Part shown: in pieces, positions 42,200 to 50,738 of the stretch
Layout: every line of letters begins with the position of its first letter
How positions within the stretch are numbered: the first letter of the stretch is position 1
Source: Pedobacter arcticus A12
GTDB taxonomy: Bacteria; Bacteroidota; Bacteroidia; Sphingobacteriales; Sphingobacteriaceae
DNA: 64,000 nucleotides
NCBI RefSeq assembly: GCF_000302595.1
Contig: NZ_JH947125.1
Coordinates: 322,884-386,883, forward strand
Direction of reading: 5' to 3'
Program-made: the position numbers and the translations under genes
The notes under the pieces: generated by a model
Told to the model about the DNA's origin: nothing
The model's database searches: none
Seen by the model: only the letters and a program-made list of their open reading frames with translations

Positions 42200-43003
42200 T
42201 TATAACCTTTCCCATCCGTCATCCCCAAAATCCAAGCCCATAAACTGAGTTTTTGGTTCTAAATCTAAATAAGGATAAGTAACTTTTGAAAGATATAGCC
42301 CTTGTGGTGGAGCTGCACTTAATACTTTCGGCGTTTCTTTATTAATCAAATGATTTTCAAAGTCAGCTACACTTAATTTTCCAGTTCCTACTTTTATTAG
42401 CTGACCTATAATAATCCGAATCATTTTTCTCAAAAACCGATTGGAAGAGATCTGAAAACGCATTTGCTTCCCATTAGTTTTTATCAGCCATCTGGCTTCA
42501 GCGACATCACAAATGGTATGCGTATTTTTATCGGGCGAGGTACAAAAAGAGCGATAATCACTATATTTTGTAAGTAATAAAGTCGCCTGTCGTAATTTAT
42601 CAAAATCTAAATCCAAATCTAAAAATTGCGAACTGCAAATGCTTAAAAATGGGTCTTTGTAGGTATGGATAAAATAGTCGTAGCGTCTTTGGATCGCATC
42701 AAACCTTGCATGTGGCAAAGCATCCATGGGTATAATATCGAAAACTGCGATGTCATCAGGCAAATTCTGGTTTAATAGGAAAAAGAAATTTTCATTGAGT
42801 TTGGTTTTAAAATCTGCATGAAAAAAATACTGACTGGCATTTACGTGTGCATCGGTACGTCCACAACCGTTAATCGTAACCGCAATTTTTAAAACCTGAC
42901 TAATTTTTTCTTCAATAACCTGTTGCAGGCTAATTACTGCTGCGTTTCTCTGCCAACCGTGGTAATTGGCGCCTCTGTAACCGATATGGAAAAAATACCT
43001 CAT
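42200..43003 (-). CDS. truA: tRNA pseudouridine(38-40) synthase
   Basis: The ATG at 43003 gives MRYFFHIGYRGANYHGWQRN, the standard TruA start; the frame also opens at a TTG at 43030 but that adds an atypical leader. The 267-residue enzyme isomerises uridines 38-40 in tRNA anticodon arms. The catalytic Asp is in GCGRTDAHVNA, and FLRKMIRIIIGQLIKVG is the second signature. It is monocistronic. A terminator-like stem lies 46 bp upstream of the start. Confidence 0.95.
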   Translation of the reverse strand: MRYFFHIGYRGANYHGWQRNAAVISLQQVIEEKISQVLKIAVTINGCGRTDAHVNASQYFFHADFKTKLNENFFFLLNQNLPDDIAVFDIIPMDALPHARFDAIQRRYDYFIHTYKDPFLSICSSQFLDLDLDFDKLRQATLLLTKYSDYRSFCTSPDKNTHTICDVAEARWLIKTNGKQMRFQISSNRFLRKMIRIIIGQLIKVGTGKLSVADFENHLINKETPKVLSAAPPQGLYLSKVTYPYLDLEPKTQFMGLDFGDDGWERL

Positions 43004-43048
43004 GTTTTTGTAGCCAGTAAAGATAGGCAAAGCTTACAAACCAGAAGC

Positions 43049-43084
43049 AAAAAAAAGGTGTCGATTGCTCAACACCTTTTTTTA
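43049..43084 (-). terminator. GNRA-loop intrinsic terminator
   Basis: Minus-strand GGTGTTGA pairs with TCGACACC (one G-U pair) around GCAA, flanked by A7-8 and U8. The stem could also work on the plus strand. Confidence 0.85.
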
Positions 43085-43145
43085 ACCAAACTAAACTAAT
43101 CACAAAATATCTACTTAAACCGCGATGTTATACGTATCTTTTTGT
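43049..43145 (-). ncRNA. Candidate ~100-nt small RNA between truA and the two-component system
   Basis: On the minus strand a -7 box (TAAATTTG, 43159-43152) is followed by about 60 nt without an ORF and then a terminator: an 8-bp stem closed by a GCAA tetraloop and a U8 tail (43049-43084). This stem lies upstream of truA, not after any gene, so it defines an independent short transcript or a truA attenuator. No known RNA family is recognised. Confidence 0.45.
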
Positions 43146-43151
43146 CTGTAT

Positions 43152-43159
43152 CAAATTTA
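43152..43159 (-). promoter_or_regulatory. -7 box TAAATTTG of the candidate small RNA
   Basis: An exact TAnnTTTG on the minus strand, with a predicted start near 43145. The -33 element is weak. Confidence 0.45.
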
Positions 43160-43190
43160 CACAATAAGCAATCAGAAAGTCTTAACGTTT

Positions 43191-43216
43191 TGTTAAGGAA
43201 TGTTAAATAGTGTTAA
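43191..43216 (+). promoter_or_regulatory. Three TGTTAA direct repeats, probable response-regulator operator
   Basis: TGTTAA occurs at 43191, 43201 and 43211, exactly 10 bp apart (one helical turn). OmpR/PhoB-type regulators bind such in-phase direct repeats as dimers. The array ends 27 bp before a -7 box for the kinase/regulator operon, the position for activation at -35. Autoregulation by the regulator at 45173 is the simplest reading. Confidence 0.6.
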
Positions 43217-43243
43217 ACAACAATACCTTAAAAACAACAACAT

Positions 43244-43251
43244 TACCTTTG
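43244..43251 (+). promoter_or_regulatory. -7 box TACCTTTG of the two-component operon
   Basis: An exact TAnnTTTG, 7 bp before the kinase ATG at 43259. The message would be leaderless or nearly so. No -33 TTTG is present at the expected place, which fits dependence on the TGTTAA-bound activator. Confidence 0.5.
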
Positions 43252-43258
43252 TTAAGAG

Positions 43259-45130
43259 ATGAATAGGAAGAGTATTATATTGATTATGACCTTTATGAGC
43301 TTTGCTTTGGTAGGGGTTATGGCTATGCAGTTTTATTTTATCAGAGAATCTTACGAGCTTAAAACCCAGCTTTTTGACCAATCGGTTAATGAGGCTTTAA
43401 AAAATGTATCGGCAAAATTAGAGAAAAAAGAGGCCTTGGTCTTTTTAGCGCAAAAAGCAGATCTGGCGCATAAAAGAAATGTGGAGATTGCTTTGGAGCA
43501 CCAGCGTAGAAGAGAGCGTAGAAGAGATAAACGTACAGAAACAAAGGAAGATAAAATTGAAAAATCTACCATTGCTTTTGTGCAGCAGATGAAAGCTAAC
43601 CAAGCAAAATCGGATAGTATCTTTAGGATTCGCGATAGCTTAATTAGAAGTAGATATCCGTATAAATTGGTTTATAATGGTCCGGTACAGCCCGAAAATC
43701 AATCATTGAGTTTTAATTTACGGGTGGATGTTGATGAATTTGTGGACGAATACGGAAATGTGCAAACCGTACAAAGGCAGTCTTTGGTAGAGGCAACACC
43801 TACAAAACCTAGTTTACGGATAGTGAAAAGGGGAGTTGCAGTAGTTGATACGGTAAGGCGTTACATGGTGCAAGATCCCGTTTTAGGAACAGTTTTAAAA
43901 ACAATCCCTAAACCTAATTTCCTGACCGGAATTTCAGAAAAAGAACTCCGTTTGGCATCGCAAAAACGGCTGACGGAAAAGCAGGCTAAAAAGGTTACAA
44001 GCTATTTGGACTCTGTAGAACGGGTAAAAGATAAAAGCAGTCTTTTTGAAGATATCGCATCGGAGATGCAACAAGTTAATGTGCCCTTAAAAGAACGAGT
44101 GCAGGCACAGAATATTGATTCACTACTTGCGGTAGAGCTTCTTAATAGTGGCATACACTTAAATTACACCTATAGAATTGGTTCGGTACAGGCAGATTCT
44201 ATTATTTTTTCTACAGCGTCTCAACAATCCACACAATTTTTGCCTCAGAACACTTATAAAACACCGCTTTTTAGTAAAGATATGGTTCGGGACGGTGGCT
44301 ATTTAATGGTTAACTTCCCACAGAAAAACAGTGTAATCTTGAGCAATATGGGCTCTATTTTGTTTTCTTCTGCCGGTTTGCTGTTGATTTTAGCCGCGAG
44401 TTTTATTTATACAATTTCGTCTATTTTAAAGCAAAAGAAAATATCGGAGATGAAAACAGATTTCATCAACAACATGACGCATGAGTTTAAAACGCCAGTT
44501 GCTACCATCATGATTGCGAGTGAGGCACTTAAAGACCCAGAAATCAATGATAATATTGCTCGGGTAAATAAGTTAGCAGGTATTATTTACGATGAAAATG
44601 TGCGGTTAGGTAACCACATTGAAAGGGTGCTTAACATTGCCAAAATTGATAAAGAAGATTTAAAGCTAGAACGTTTTCCGCAACAAGCCAATGATTTAAT
44701 AAGTGCAGTTGTTGATAGTATGGAACTACAGTTGCAAAAAAAACATACGGAAGTAACTTTAAATCTAGAGGCTAAAGATTCAACAGTAATTGGTGATGAA
44801 CTGCATTTATCTAATGTGATTTATAATTTGGTTGATAATGCAAATAAATACAGTCAAGATTCTTCAAAAATCTCTATCAGTACAGCAAATGAAAACCGTA
44901 GCCTTGTTATTACTATAAAAGATAACGGTATAGGGATGAACAAAGAACAGTTGAAGAAAATTTTTGAACAGTTTTACCGTATCCCAACCGGAAACCTACA
45001 CGATGTAAAAGGATTTGGCTTAGGTTTAAGCTACGTAAATACGATTGTAAAAAAGATGAAGGGAACCATCCATGTAAAAAGTGAAAAAGATAAAGGTTCC
45101 GAATTTGAAGTTAGGCTTCCTTTAGCCTAA
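43259..45130 (+). CDS. Sensor histidine kinase of a two-component system
   Basis: A 623-residue inner-membrane kinase. Helices lie at about 6-25 and 366-388 and enclose a 340-residue periplasmic sensor rich in charged helices (RRRERRRDKRTETKEDK near 85) with no recognised sensor fold. The phosphoacceptor is H408 in MTHEFKTPVATIM, followed by the ATPase motifs VIYNLVDNANKYS, IKDNGIGM and GFGLGLSYV. It is encoded 42 bp upstream of its regulator. The pair resembles RprX/RprY of Bacteroides. Confidence 0.93.
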   Translation: MNRKSIILIMTFMSFALVGVMAMQFYFIRESYELKTQLFDQSVNEALKNVSAKLEKKEALVFLAQKADLAHKRNVEIALEHQRRRERRRDKRTETKEDKIEKSTIAFVQQMKANQAKSDSIFRIRDSLIRSRYPYKLVYNGPVQPENQSLSFNLRVDVDEFVDEYGNVQTVQRQSLVEATPTKPSLRIVKRGVAVVDTVRRYMVQDPVLGTVLKTIPKPNFLTGISEKELRLASQKRLTEKQAKKVTSYLDSVERVKDKSSLFEDIASEMQQVNVPLKERVQAQNIDSLLAVELLNSGIHLNYTYRIGSVQADSIIFSTASQQSTQFLPQNTYKTPLFSKDMVRDGGYLMVNFPQKNSVILSNMGSILFSSAGLLLILAASFIYTISSILKQKKISEMKTDFINNMTHEFKTPVATIMIASEALKDPEINDNIARVNKLAGIIYDENVRLGNHIERVLNIAKIDKEDLKLERFPQQANDLISAVVDSMELQLQKKHTEVTLNLEAKDSTVIGDELHLSNVIYNLVDNANKYSQDSSKISISTANENRSLVITIKDNGIGMNKEQLKKIFEQFYRIPTGNLHDVKGFGLGLSYVNTIVKKMKGTIHVKSEKDKGSEFEVRLPLA

Positions 45131-45172
45131 GTTTACGTTAAAAAAACAGCCAACAAAATAAACGCTACAGAA

Positions 45173-45871
45173 ATGGATAAGCAAAGAGTACTTTTAGTAG
45201 AAGATGATCCGAATTTGGGGATGTTGTTAGAAGATTACCTGACTTTAAAGGGCAAGTTTGAGGTGGTTTTGCGTACAGATGGTGAAGAAGGACTTAAAGC
45301 TTTTGTAGACGGCAGTTTTGATATCTGTATTTTAGATGTGATGATGCCAAAGAAGGATGGCTTTAGCTTGGCTAAGGATATCCGTAAAATAAACGCCAAC
45401 ATTCCAATTATTTTTGCCACTGCAAAAGGAATGATGGAAGATAAAACAGAGGCTTTTAATTTAGGTGGCGATGATTACATTACCAAACCTTTTAGAATTG
45501 AGGAACTGCTGTTGCGTATCAACGCATTACTAAAAAGAAGTAGCCAACATACCCAAAATGAAGAGCCAAAACCTACAGTTTTTGAAATAAGCACCTACAC
45601 TTTTGATTTCCAGTCGCAAATAATTTCTAGAGATGGGCAACAACAAAAAGTAAGTACCAAAGAAGCAGAACTGTTGCGCCTTCTATGCTTAAAAATGAAC
45701 AATGTGCTCACCAGAGAAGAAGCACTTTTGCAAATCTGGCATGATGACAACTACTTTAACGGCAGAAGCATGGATGTGTTTCTGAGCAAGTTGCGGAAGT
45801 ATTTAAAAGAAGACCCCCGTGTAGAAATTATTAACGTTCATGGTAGGGGTTATAAGTTGTTGGTAACCTAA
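45173..45871 (+). CDS. OmpR-family response regulator
   Basis: A 232-residue regulator. The receiver has the acidic pair in LLVEDDPNLG, phosphoacceptor D55 in ILDVMMPKKDG, and the conserved Lys in DYITKPF. A winged-helix DNA-binding domain begins near 140 (STKEAELLRLLCLKMNNVLT, then NGRSMDVFLSKLRKYLKEDP and GRGYKLLV). It should bind in-phase direct repeats, and such a set lies upstream of the kinase gene. Confidence 0.96.
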   Translation: MDKQRVLLVEDDPNLGMLLEDYLTLKGKFEVVLRTDGEEGLKAFVDGSFDICILDVMMPKKDGFSLAKDIRKINANIPIIFATAKGMMEDKTEAFNLGGDDYITKPFRIEELLLRINALLKRSSQHTQNEEPKPTVFEISTYTFDFQSQIISRDGQQQKVSTKEAELLRLLCLKMNNVLTREEALLQIWHDDNYFNGRSMDVFLSKLRKYLKEDPRVEIINVHGRGYKLLVT

Positions 45872-46097
45872 GTATTTAGGAAGTACAGGGTGTTTTTACG
45901 ACCTCTTTTTCTACATGAAAGATTTTCTTCAGAAGGATAGTTAGGTCGGTTTGGTCAAACTATTTGTATAGCCCAATTTTTTTTCTTTTTAGACTACCAA
46001 AAGCTACGGCCCCAATAATTTCGTTTGCTGCGATAAAAATGATTTGAAAATAGCTGGCTCAGTGCTTCCACCTAAACTATTAAAATAGATGTTAACC

Positions 46098-46130
46098 AAA
46101 AAATCCCCAGATAATTAAATCTGAGGATTT
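46098..46130 (-). terminator. Terminator downstream of tRNA-Asp
   Basis: A 12-bp stem (46101-46112 with 46119-46130, one mismatch) with a 6-nt loop. A run of A before it gives U6 on the minus strand, right after the tRNA 3' end. Confidence 0.85.
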
Positions 46131-46133
46131 CTG

Positions 46134-46207
46134 CGGAATGGACGGGACTCGAACCCGCGACCTCCTGCGTGACAGGCAGGCATTCTAACCAGCTGAACTA
46201 CCACTCC
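46134..46207 (-). tRNA. tRNA-Asp (anticodon GTC)
   Basis: The 74-nt cloverleaf reads on the minus strand from GGAGTGG, which pairs with CCATTCC at the other end (one G-U). The D-arm is GTTCAGCTGGTTAGAAT, the anticodon stem-loop is CCTGCCTGTCACGCAGG with GTC centred, and the T-arm is GCGGGTTCGAGTCCCGT. The discriminator is G and CCA is not encoded. Confidence 0.97.
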
Positions 46208-46269
46208 GTTTGGTTAAAAACTTGTATTAAATTTTCAATTTTATTCCCCTTACATTGCGTTAGGGAGTG

Positions 46270-46299
46270 CAAATATAGACAAAATAGATTAACTCCAAA
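46270..46299 (-). promoter_or_regulatory. Complete -33/-7 promoter of tRNA-Asp
   Basis: On the minus strand TTTG (46299-46296) and TATATTTG (46277-46270) are separated by 18 bp, the Bacteroidota spacing. The predicted start is near 46263, leaving a 5' leader of about 56 nt before the tRNA. It is the best-formed promoter in the window. Confidence 0.7.
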
Positions 46300-46316
46300 A
46301 TTTATTTTAAAATAAA

Positions 46317-47390
46317 TTATTCTCCATTACCTTCTTTCATTTTTTCGGCATTTTCAGCAAACTGTAAAGCTTCCAAAATCTCAGTTAAATCGCCATTCAT
46401 AACTGCTGGTAAGTTGTAGGTAGTCAGTCCAATGCGGTGTTCGGTTACCCTTCCCTGCGGATAATTATAGGTTCTGATCTTTGCCGAACGGTCGCCAGTA
46501 GAAACCATTGTTTTTCTTTTGCTGGCAATTGCTTCGTTGTGTTTTGCAAGCTCACGTTCGTATAAACGGCTACGCAACATCTCCATTGCCCGCTCACGGT
46601 TTCCTAATTGTGAGCGCTCAATTTGACAAACCACCACAATTCCAGATGGCCTGTGCGTTAATTGAACTTTAGTTTCTACCTTATTTACGTTTTGCCCACC
46701 AGCACCACCAGAACGCGAAGTCTGTAAGTCAACATCAGCCGGGTTAATGTAAACATCCACCTCTTCCGCCTCAGGTAAAACCGCTACCGAAGCTGCCGAA
46801 GTATGCACACGTCCCTGCGTTTCAGTTTCTGGTACACGCTGCACTCGGTGAACGCCCGATTCGTATTTTAATACACCGTAAACGTCCTCTCCCGAAACTT
46901 TAAAAATAACTTCCTTGTAGCCTCCATTGGTGCCTTCTGTGACTTCTAAAGTTTCGCAACGCCAGCCTCTGTTCTCACAATAGCGCACATACATGCGGTA
47001 TAAGTCGCCAGCAAAAATTGCAGCTTCATCACCGCCTGTACCACCTCTAATTTCTACAATCGAATCTTTTTCGTCACCTTCCTCTTTCGGAATCAGCATT
47101 AAACGGATTTTTGCCTCTAGTTCTTCTTTCTGCGGTAACAAAGCATCCAATTCCTCTTTCGCCATCTCTCTAAACTCCTGATCCTTCTCAATCGCTAAAA
47201 TATCCTTGTTCGAATCAATATTGCTCACCACATCCCTGTAAATAAAATATTGGTCCACAATCAATCCCAAGTCCTTATATTCTTTACTTAACTGGGCAAA
47301 ACGCTTCATATCCTGCGTTACTTCCGGGCTACTCAGCTGAATCTCTACATCGTCTCTACGTTGCTTTATAGCTTCTAATTTCTCTAACAT
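46317..47390 (-). CDS. prfA: Peptide chain release factor 1
   Basis: A 357-residue class I release factor that reads UAA and UAG. The GGQ loop ([15 protein letters not shown]) that triggers peptide release and the PET stop-codon recognition tripeptide ([16 protein letters not shown]) are intact. It starts [16 protein letters not shown]. Length is typical (about 360), and there is no sign of the frameshift site of prfB. A short hairpin at 47409-47426 lies in the leader. Confidence 0.97.
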   Translation of the reverse strand: MLEKLEAIKQRRDDVEIQLSSPEVTQDMKRFAQLSKEYKDLGLIVDQYFIYRDVVSNIDSNKDILAIEKDQEFREMAKEELDALLPQKEELEAKIRLMLIPKEEGDEKDSIVEIRGGTGGDEAAIFAGDLYRMYVRYCENRGWRCETLEVTEGTNGGYKEVIFKVSGEDVYGVLKYESGVHRVQRVPETETQGRVHTSAASVAVLPEAEEVDVYINPADVDLQTSRSGGAGGQNVNKVETKVQLTHRPSGIVVVCQIERSQLGNRERAMEMLRSRLYERELAKHNEAIASKRKTMVSTGDRSAKIRTYNYPQGRVTEHRIGLTTYNLPAVMNGDLTEILEALQFAENAEKMKEGNGE

Positions 47391-47408
47391 ATTATTTTCT
47401 GAAAATGA

Positions 47409-47426
47409 GCCGGTAAAAAAACCGGC
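47409..47426 (-). other. Short hairpin in the prfA leader
   Basis: GCCGGT (47409-47414) and ACCGGC (47421-47426) are complementary across a run of six A, 19 bp before the prfA start. On the minus strand the loop is U-rich. A leader structure is possible. Confidence 0.4.
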
Positions 47427-47450
47427 AGGTTCTGTGTTGTTGGGTTAATG

Positions 47451-47520
47451 CAGTCCCGCTGTACGCTTATACACCTCAAAGGCCTTAACCGCGGTGGCCG
47501 GTATCCGCTTCCATCAGGTT
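47451..47520 (+). repeat. Dispersed intergenic repeat, copy B (partial)
   Basis: Shares CGCTTATACAC and GGCCGGTATCC with copy A at 40354, in the same order and orientation, but lacks the TTTGGGCG head and the CGTTAGCGCAAA tail. Confidence 0.5.
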
Positions 47521-47546
47521 TAGATACGCAGGTCACTACAAAAAAC

Positions 47547-48368
47547 TCAGTTTTTTTTAACCGACCACAAAGTTAAATCTTTTTCCCTTAAAATGATAAG
47601 CCGGTTAAATCTTAACGTTGCTTTTTTAAACGCCAAAGAATCTGGTAGTGGGATTTGCTTTAAATCAAAAGTTTGGTAGTTATAACTCAATAGCTCGTTG
47701 TTTTGGGTGAAATAGATGTCGTTGTCATCCACATCAAAATCAGCTTTGGGGTAAATCACTGCGGTTTTAACAAAATTTCCATACTTATCAAAAATGCGTA
47801 TACCCGCCGTAGTATCATTAATATAAACCTGTTGGTCATCTGTAAGCATAAAATTCGCTTGCATATCAAAACCGTTGCGTTGGTAAATATTTCCACTTTT
47901 TAAATCATCCACAAAGTAATTAGTGAGTTTGCGCAACTCGCGGTTAATTTCATCGTAAGCCCAAAAACCATTATTATTGGCAGACGCCATTAAGGAGATT
48001 TGGAGATTTGGGTTTTGGTTGAAAGTGTATTTGCTAATTTCGCCAAGATTATTGTTAAGCACCACAACCTGTTGATAAGCGGGATAATATAAAACAACCC
48101 TTAAGGGATCAGTTACGTCAAGCTGTGTGATTTCTCCGTATGACTTATTGGTGTAATTCCATAAAAACTTACCATTAGGGTTAAACTTTAACAATTCATT
48201 TTGAGGTGTAACCACAAATAAATTCCCCAAATTATCTACGGTGGCTATTTTTGCCACGGTATCTATCTTGGCAATCAAAGTGTATTCTTGGGCGTAAATA
48301 TTTACGTTCCAAAAAAATAGAAGTAAACCAATAAATACTTTTAAAATCGTGGAATTCAACTTTTGCAT
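47547..48368 (-). CDS. Exported beta-propeller-like protein of unknown function
   Basis: A 273-residue protein with a signal peptide (about 1-26). Repeating beta units such as IATVDNLGNLFVVTPQNELLKFNPNGKFLWNYTN and QVYINDTTAGIRIFDKYGNF resemble NHL or PQQ-like blades. No catalytic residues are recognised. It overlaps the lpxH stop by 13 bp and is thus probably co-translated with it, hinting at an envelope role. Confidence 0.65.
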   Translation of the reverse strand: MQKLNSTILKVFIGLLLFFWNVNIYAQEYTLIAKIDTVAKIATVDNLGNLFVVTPQNELLKFNPNGKFLWNYTNKSYGEITQLDVTDPLRVVLYYPAYQQVVVLNNNLGEISKYTFNQNPNLQISLMASANNNGFWAYDEINRELRKLTNYFVDDLKSGNIYQRNGFDMQANFMLTDDQQVYINDTTAGIRIFDKYGNFVKTAVIYPKADFDVDDNDIYFTQNNELLSYNYQTFDLKQIPLPDSLAFKKATLRFNRLIILREKDLTLWSVKKN

Positions 48369-49129
48369 TGGGTTGGGTTAGGTTCAAAGTTTTTCAACTG
48401 CACTTCTTTTCCATTAAAAACAGCGTAACTTGTAAAGTTTACCCATTCGCCTAAATTAAAATATTTAGCCTTTTCAATTTCCAACTCAATTGGGAAATGC
48501 CGATGTCCCATGATCAAATAATCAACCGCTCCAAATTTTTGCTTCAATTCTTTATAATATGACGTTAGCCATTTTTGTTCAAAGTCTTTTTGTAAGTATT
48601 CTTGCTTTTTATTGCCAGCAATTCTGCTTTTCTGGCTCCAATAATTTGCTATCCCCACCCCAAAATTTGGATGCAACCTAGCAAAAAGCCATTGGCAAAA
48701 TTTGCTTCTAAAAAAGTTTTTCAAAAGTTTATAAGCATTATCACCTTTTCCTAAGCCATCGCCATGGTGTAAAAAGAAACGTTTACCATTTAAATCTACA
48801 ATTAATTCATCGCTGACAATAGTTGCGTTTAGCTCTTTTTCAAAATAATCGAAAACCCACATATCGTGGTTGCCTTTAAAAAAGTATAATTTAATTCCAG
48901 CATCACTCAGTTCTGCCAGTTTTCCTAAAAGGCGGATATAGCCCTTTGGTACAACGGTGGCGTACTCAAACCAAAAATCAAATATATCGCCCATTAAAAA
49001 AACAGCAGTTGCATCTTCTTTAATAAAATCTAACCATGCAACTAACTTAGCCTCTCTAACTCTGCTACTTTCGTAGTTTGGAGCGCCTAAGTGAAAATCC
49101 GATGCGAAATAATAATGCGTTTTCTTCAT
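48356..49129 (-). CDS. lpxH: UDP-2,3-diacylglucosamine diphosphatase
   Basis: A 257-residue metallophosphoesterase making lipid X for lipid A. The calcineurin-like metal sites are ASDFHLG, MGDIFDFW, KGNHDMW, FLHHGDGL and MGHRHFP. Insertions rich in aromatic residues near KLLKNFFRSKF form the lipid-binding cap, and the length fits LpxH. The next gene on the strand starts within its 3' end. Confidence 0.85.
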   Translation of the reverse strand: MKKTHYYFASDFHLGAPNYESSRVREAKLVAWLDFIKEDATAVFLMGDIFDFWFEYATVVPKGYIRLLGKLAELSDAGIKLYFFKGNHDMWVFDYFEKELNATIVSDELIVDLNGKRFFLHHGDGLGKGDNAYKLLKNFFRSKFCQWLFARLHPNFGVGIANYWSQKSRIAGNKKQEYLQKDFEQKWLTSYYKELKQKFGAVDYLIMGHRHFPIELEIEKAKYFNLGEWVNFTSYAVFNGKEVQLKNFEPNPTQCKS

Positions 49130-49140
49130 TCGCGATAAAT

Positions 49141-49191
49141 ATGATTTAAAATTATGTAAAATATGCTTTTAAATCATATAAATATGATTTT
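49141..49191 (-). promoter_or_regulatory. Inverted repeat before lpxH, candidate operator
   Basis: ATGATTTAAAA (49141-49151) and its complement TTTTAAATCAT (49167-49177) form a perfect 11-bp inverted repeat starting 12 bp upstream of lpxH. ATATGATTTT recurs at 49183. The set could be a regulator site or an AT-rich cruciform. Confidence 0.4.
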
Positions 49192-49510
49192 GGATGAGCC
49201 TGCTATCGAGTTAGCTCGTAAGAATCTAGGATTTATGCACCTGTTAAACCCTCAGAAAAGAAAATAGGATGATAGAAAAAGTTAGCATCTATTTAGGACT
49301 GGAGACCTAAACATTATAAAACATCCTCACCAAATAATTGATCTGGTAAACAACTCCCATTACCCAGGGAGTTAGTTTTGTAAGGATAGTTTCTAAAATT
49401 GCTGGTATCATCAATTATTTTAAAAGGTGGTGTCTGTTCTTTTAAAATAAAAATTGTGCCGAAATATAAATGGGTTGAAAATAATTTATAAATACCTGGT
49501 TTTTAGGTAT

Positions 49511-49541
49511 AAAAAAGCCAGCCTTTAAAAAGACTGGCTTT
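49511..49541 (-). terminator. Terminator of the IscA-type gene
   Basis: AAAGCCAG (49514-49521) pairs with CTGGCTTT (49534-49541). A run of A at 49511 gives the U-tract on the minus strand. Confidence 0.85.
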
Positions 49542-49566
49542 ATATAATCAATCAAAAAAATAAAAA

Positions 49567-49917
49567 CTAAACAGAAAAGCTTGTTCCGCAACCACAAGTA
49601 CTGTTTGCGTTTGGGTTATTAAAAACAAAACCACGGGCATTTAAGCCTTGTTGAAAATCAACTTGCATGCCTGCAAGATAAAGTCCGTGTGCTTTGTGCA
49701 TAAATACTTTTATTCCATCAATGCTATATTCGCTATCGCCCTCTTTTGTTTGGTCAAAGCCTAAAACGTAGCTCATTCCAGAACAACCACCACCTTCAAC
49801 GCCTAAACGTAAACCAAATGATTCATCGAGTTCTTGTTGCGACATCAATTTTTTGATTTCCTTTTTAGCACCTTCTGTTAAGGTTACTGGTGCCACAGCT
49901 TCTATTGTGTTGCTCAT
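49567..49917 (-). CDS. A-type iron-sulfur cluster carrier (IscA/HesB family)
   Basis: A 116-residue protein with the three cluster-ligand cysteines: C45 in EGGGCSGMSY, and C108 and C110 in NSTCGCGTSF. VGGGCSG and the C-terminal CGCG-type tail are the family signature. It delivers Fe-S clusters to apo-enzymes. It is monocistronic with its own promoter and terminator. Confidence 0.95.
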   Translation of the reverse strand: MSNTIEAVAPVTLTEGAKKEIKKLMSQQELDESFGLRLGVEGGGCSGMSYVLGFDQTKEGDSEYSIDGIKVFMHKAHGLYLAGMQVDFQQGLNARGFVFNNPNANSTCGCGTSFSV

Positions 49918-49934
49918 AAAAATTATTTAATATC

Positions 49935-49942
49935 CAAATATA
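49935..49942 (-). promoter_or_regulatory. -7 box TATATTTG of the IscA-type gene
   Basis: CAAATATA on the plus strand is an exact minus-strand TAnnTTTG, 17 bp before the ATG. Confidence 0.6.
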
Positions 49943-50003
49943 CAGGAAAATGTAGATTTTTGTTTTTTAATAAGCTTATTTTACCGCCAATTTACATTAC
50001 AAC

Positions 50004-50531
50004 ATGGATATTTCTGTTTTCTTTTTTGATCTTTTAAAATATACCCTTGCTGGTCTTTTTGTGTTTTTTACCGCCTACTTTGTGCTCAAAAGCCATTTCG
50101 ATACCTACTATAATCTTAAAGCTTTGGATTATAAGATTTTGGTTGCAAAAGATATGTTGCCACTAAAATTGCAGGCTTATGAAAGAATGACGCTTTTTGT
50201 AGAACGCATTAATCCGTCTAATCTGATGTTGCGTTTACATCAGCCCGGAATGACGGCTAAAGAGATGCAGAGCTTGGTACTTACCGAAGTAAAAGCTGAG
50301 TTTCAACATAATATCTCGCAACAGCTATACATTAGCGCTGACGCGTGGAATATTATTAAGCGAGTAAAAGATGATACCATTGGATTGTTGAATCAGGCTG
50401 TAGGGAATCTAAATCCTGATGCTAGCGCTGTAGAGTTGAGTAAGCTCATTTTTGTTAAATTGGATGAGCTAGAAGAGAACCCTTATGATTTAGCGCTTTT
50501 AGTGATGAGAAATGATCTGCAGGATTTATAA
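50004..50531 (+). CDS. Membrane-anchored protein of unknown function, Bacteroidota-type
   Basis: A 175-residue protein with one N-terminal helix (about 7-28, LLKYTLAGLFVFFTAYFVL) and a cytosolic helical domain. LPLKLQAYERMTLFVERINP and EFQHNISQQLYISADAWNIIKRVKDD look like conserved blocks that I have seen in uncharacterised Bacteroidota proteins. No active site is visible. It is a single-gene unit. Confidence 0.7.
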   Translation: MDISVFFFDLLKYTLAGLFVFFTAYFVLKSHFDTYYNLKALDYKILVAKDMLPLKLQAYERMTLFVERINPSNLMLRLHQPGMTAKEMQSLVLTEVKAEFQHNISQQLYISADAWNIIKRVKDDTIGLLNQAVGNLNPDASAVELSKLIFVKLDELEENPYDLALLVMRNDLQDL

Positions 50532-50567
50532 CAGTAGATTTTAAACCCTTTCGCAATCCTCAAAGTG

Positions 50568-50575
50568 TATTTTTG
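50568..50575 (+). promoter_or_regulatory. -7 box TATTTTTG upstream of the split nucleotidase genes
   Basis: An exact TAnnTTTG. The start would be near 50582, leaving a leader of about 157 nt before the ATG at 50739. Confidence 0.45.
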
Positions 50576-50738
50576 TTTTTAATTAAAGCGTAACAGAAAT
50601 TTGATATTGATTATGCGAGTGTGCGTAAAAGAATCTGCAATTTTGAATATAAATTATCTCTTATTAAATTCTAACTGCTGAAATTGTTTTTTGGCTGTTC
50701 GTTATTTTAATAAAAGACAATATCACAAAGTAAATAAA

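Larger units (their letters stand above)
49130..49566. other. 437-bp spacer between lpxH and the IscA-type gene
   Basis: Contains an 11-bp inverted repeat with a third half-copy near lpxH (49141-49191), a small hairpin AACTCCC/GGGAGTT near 49355-49375, a 26-codon frame at 49184 without recognisable product, and the IscA terminator at 49511-49541. No protein gene is supported. Confidence 0.6.
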
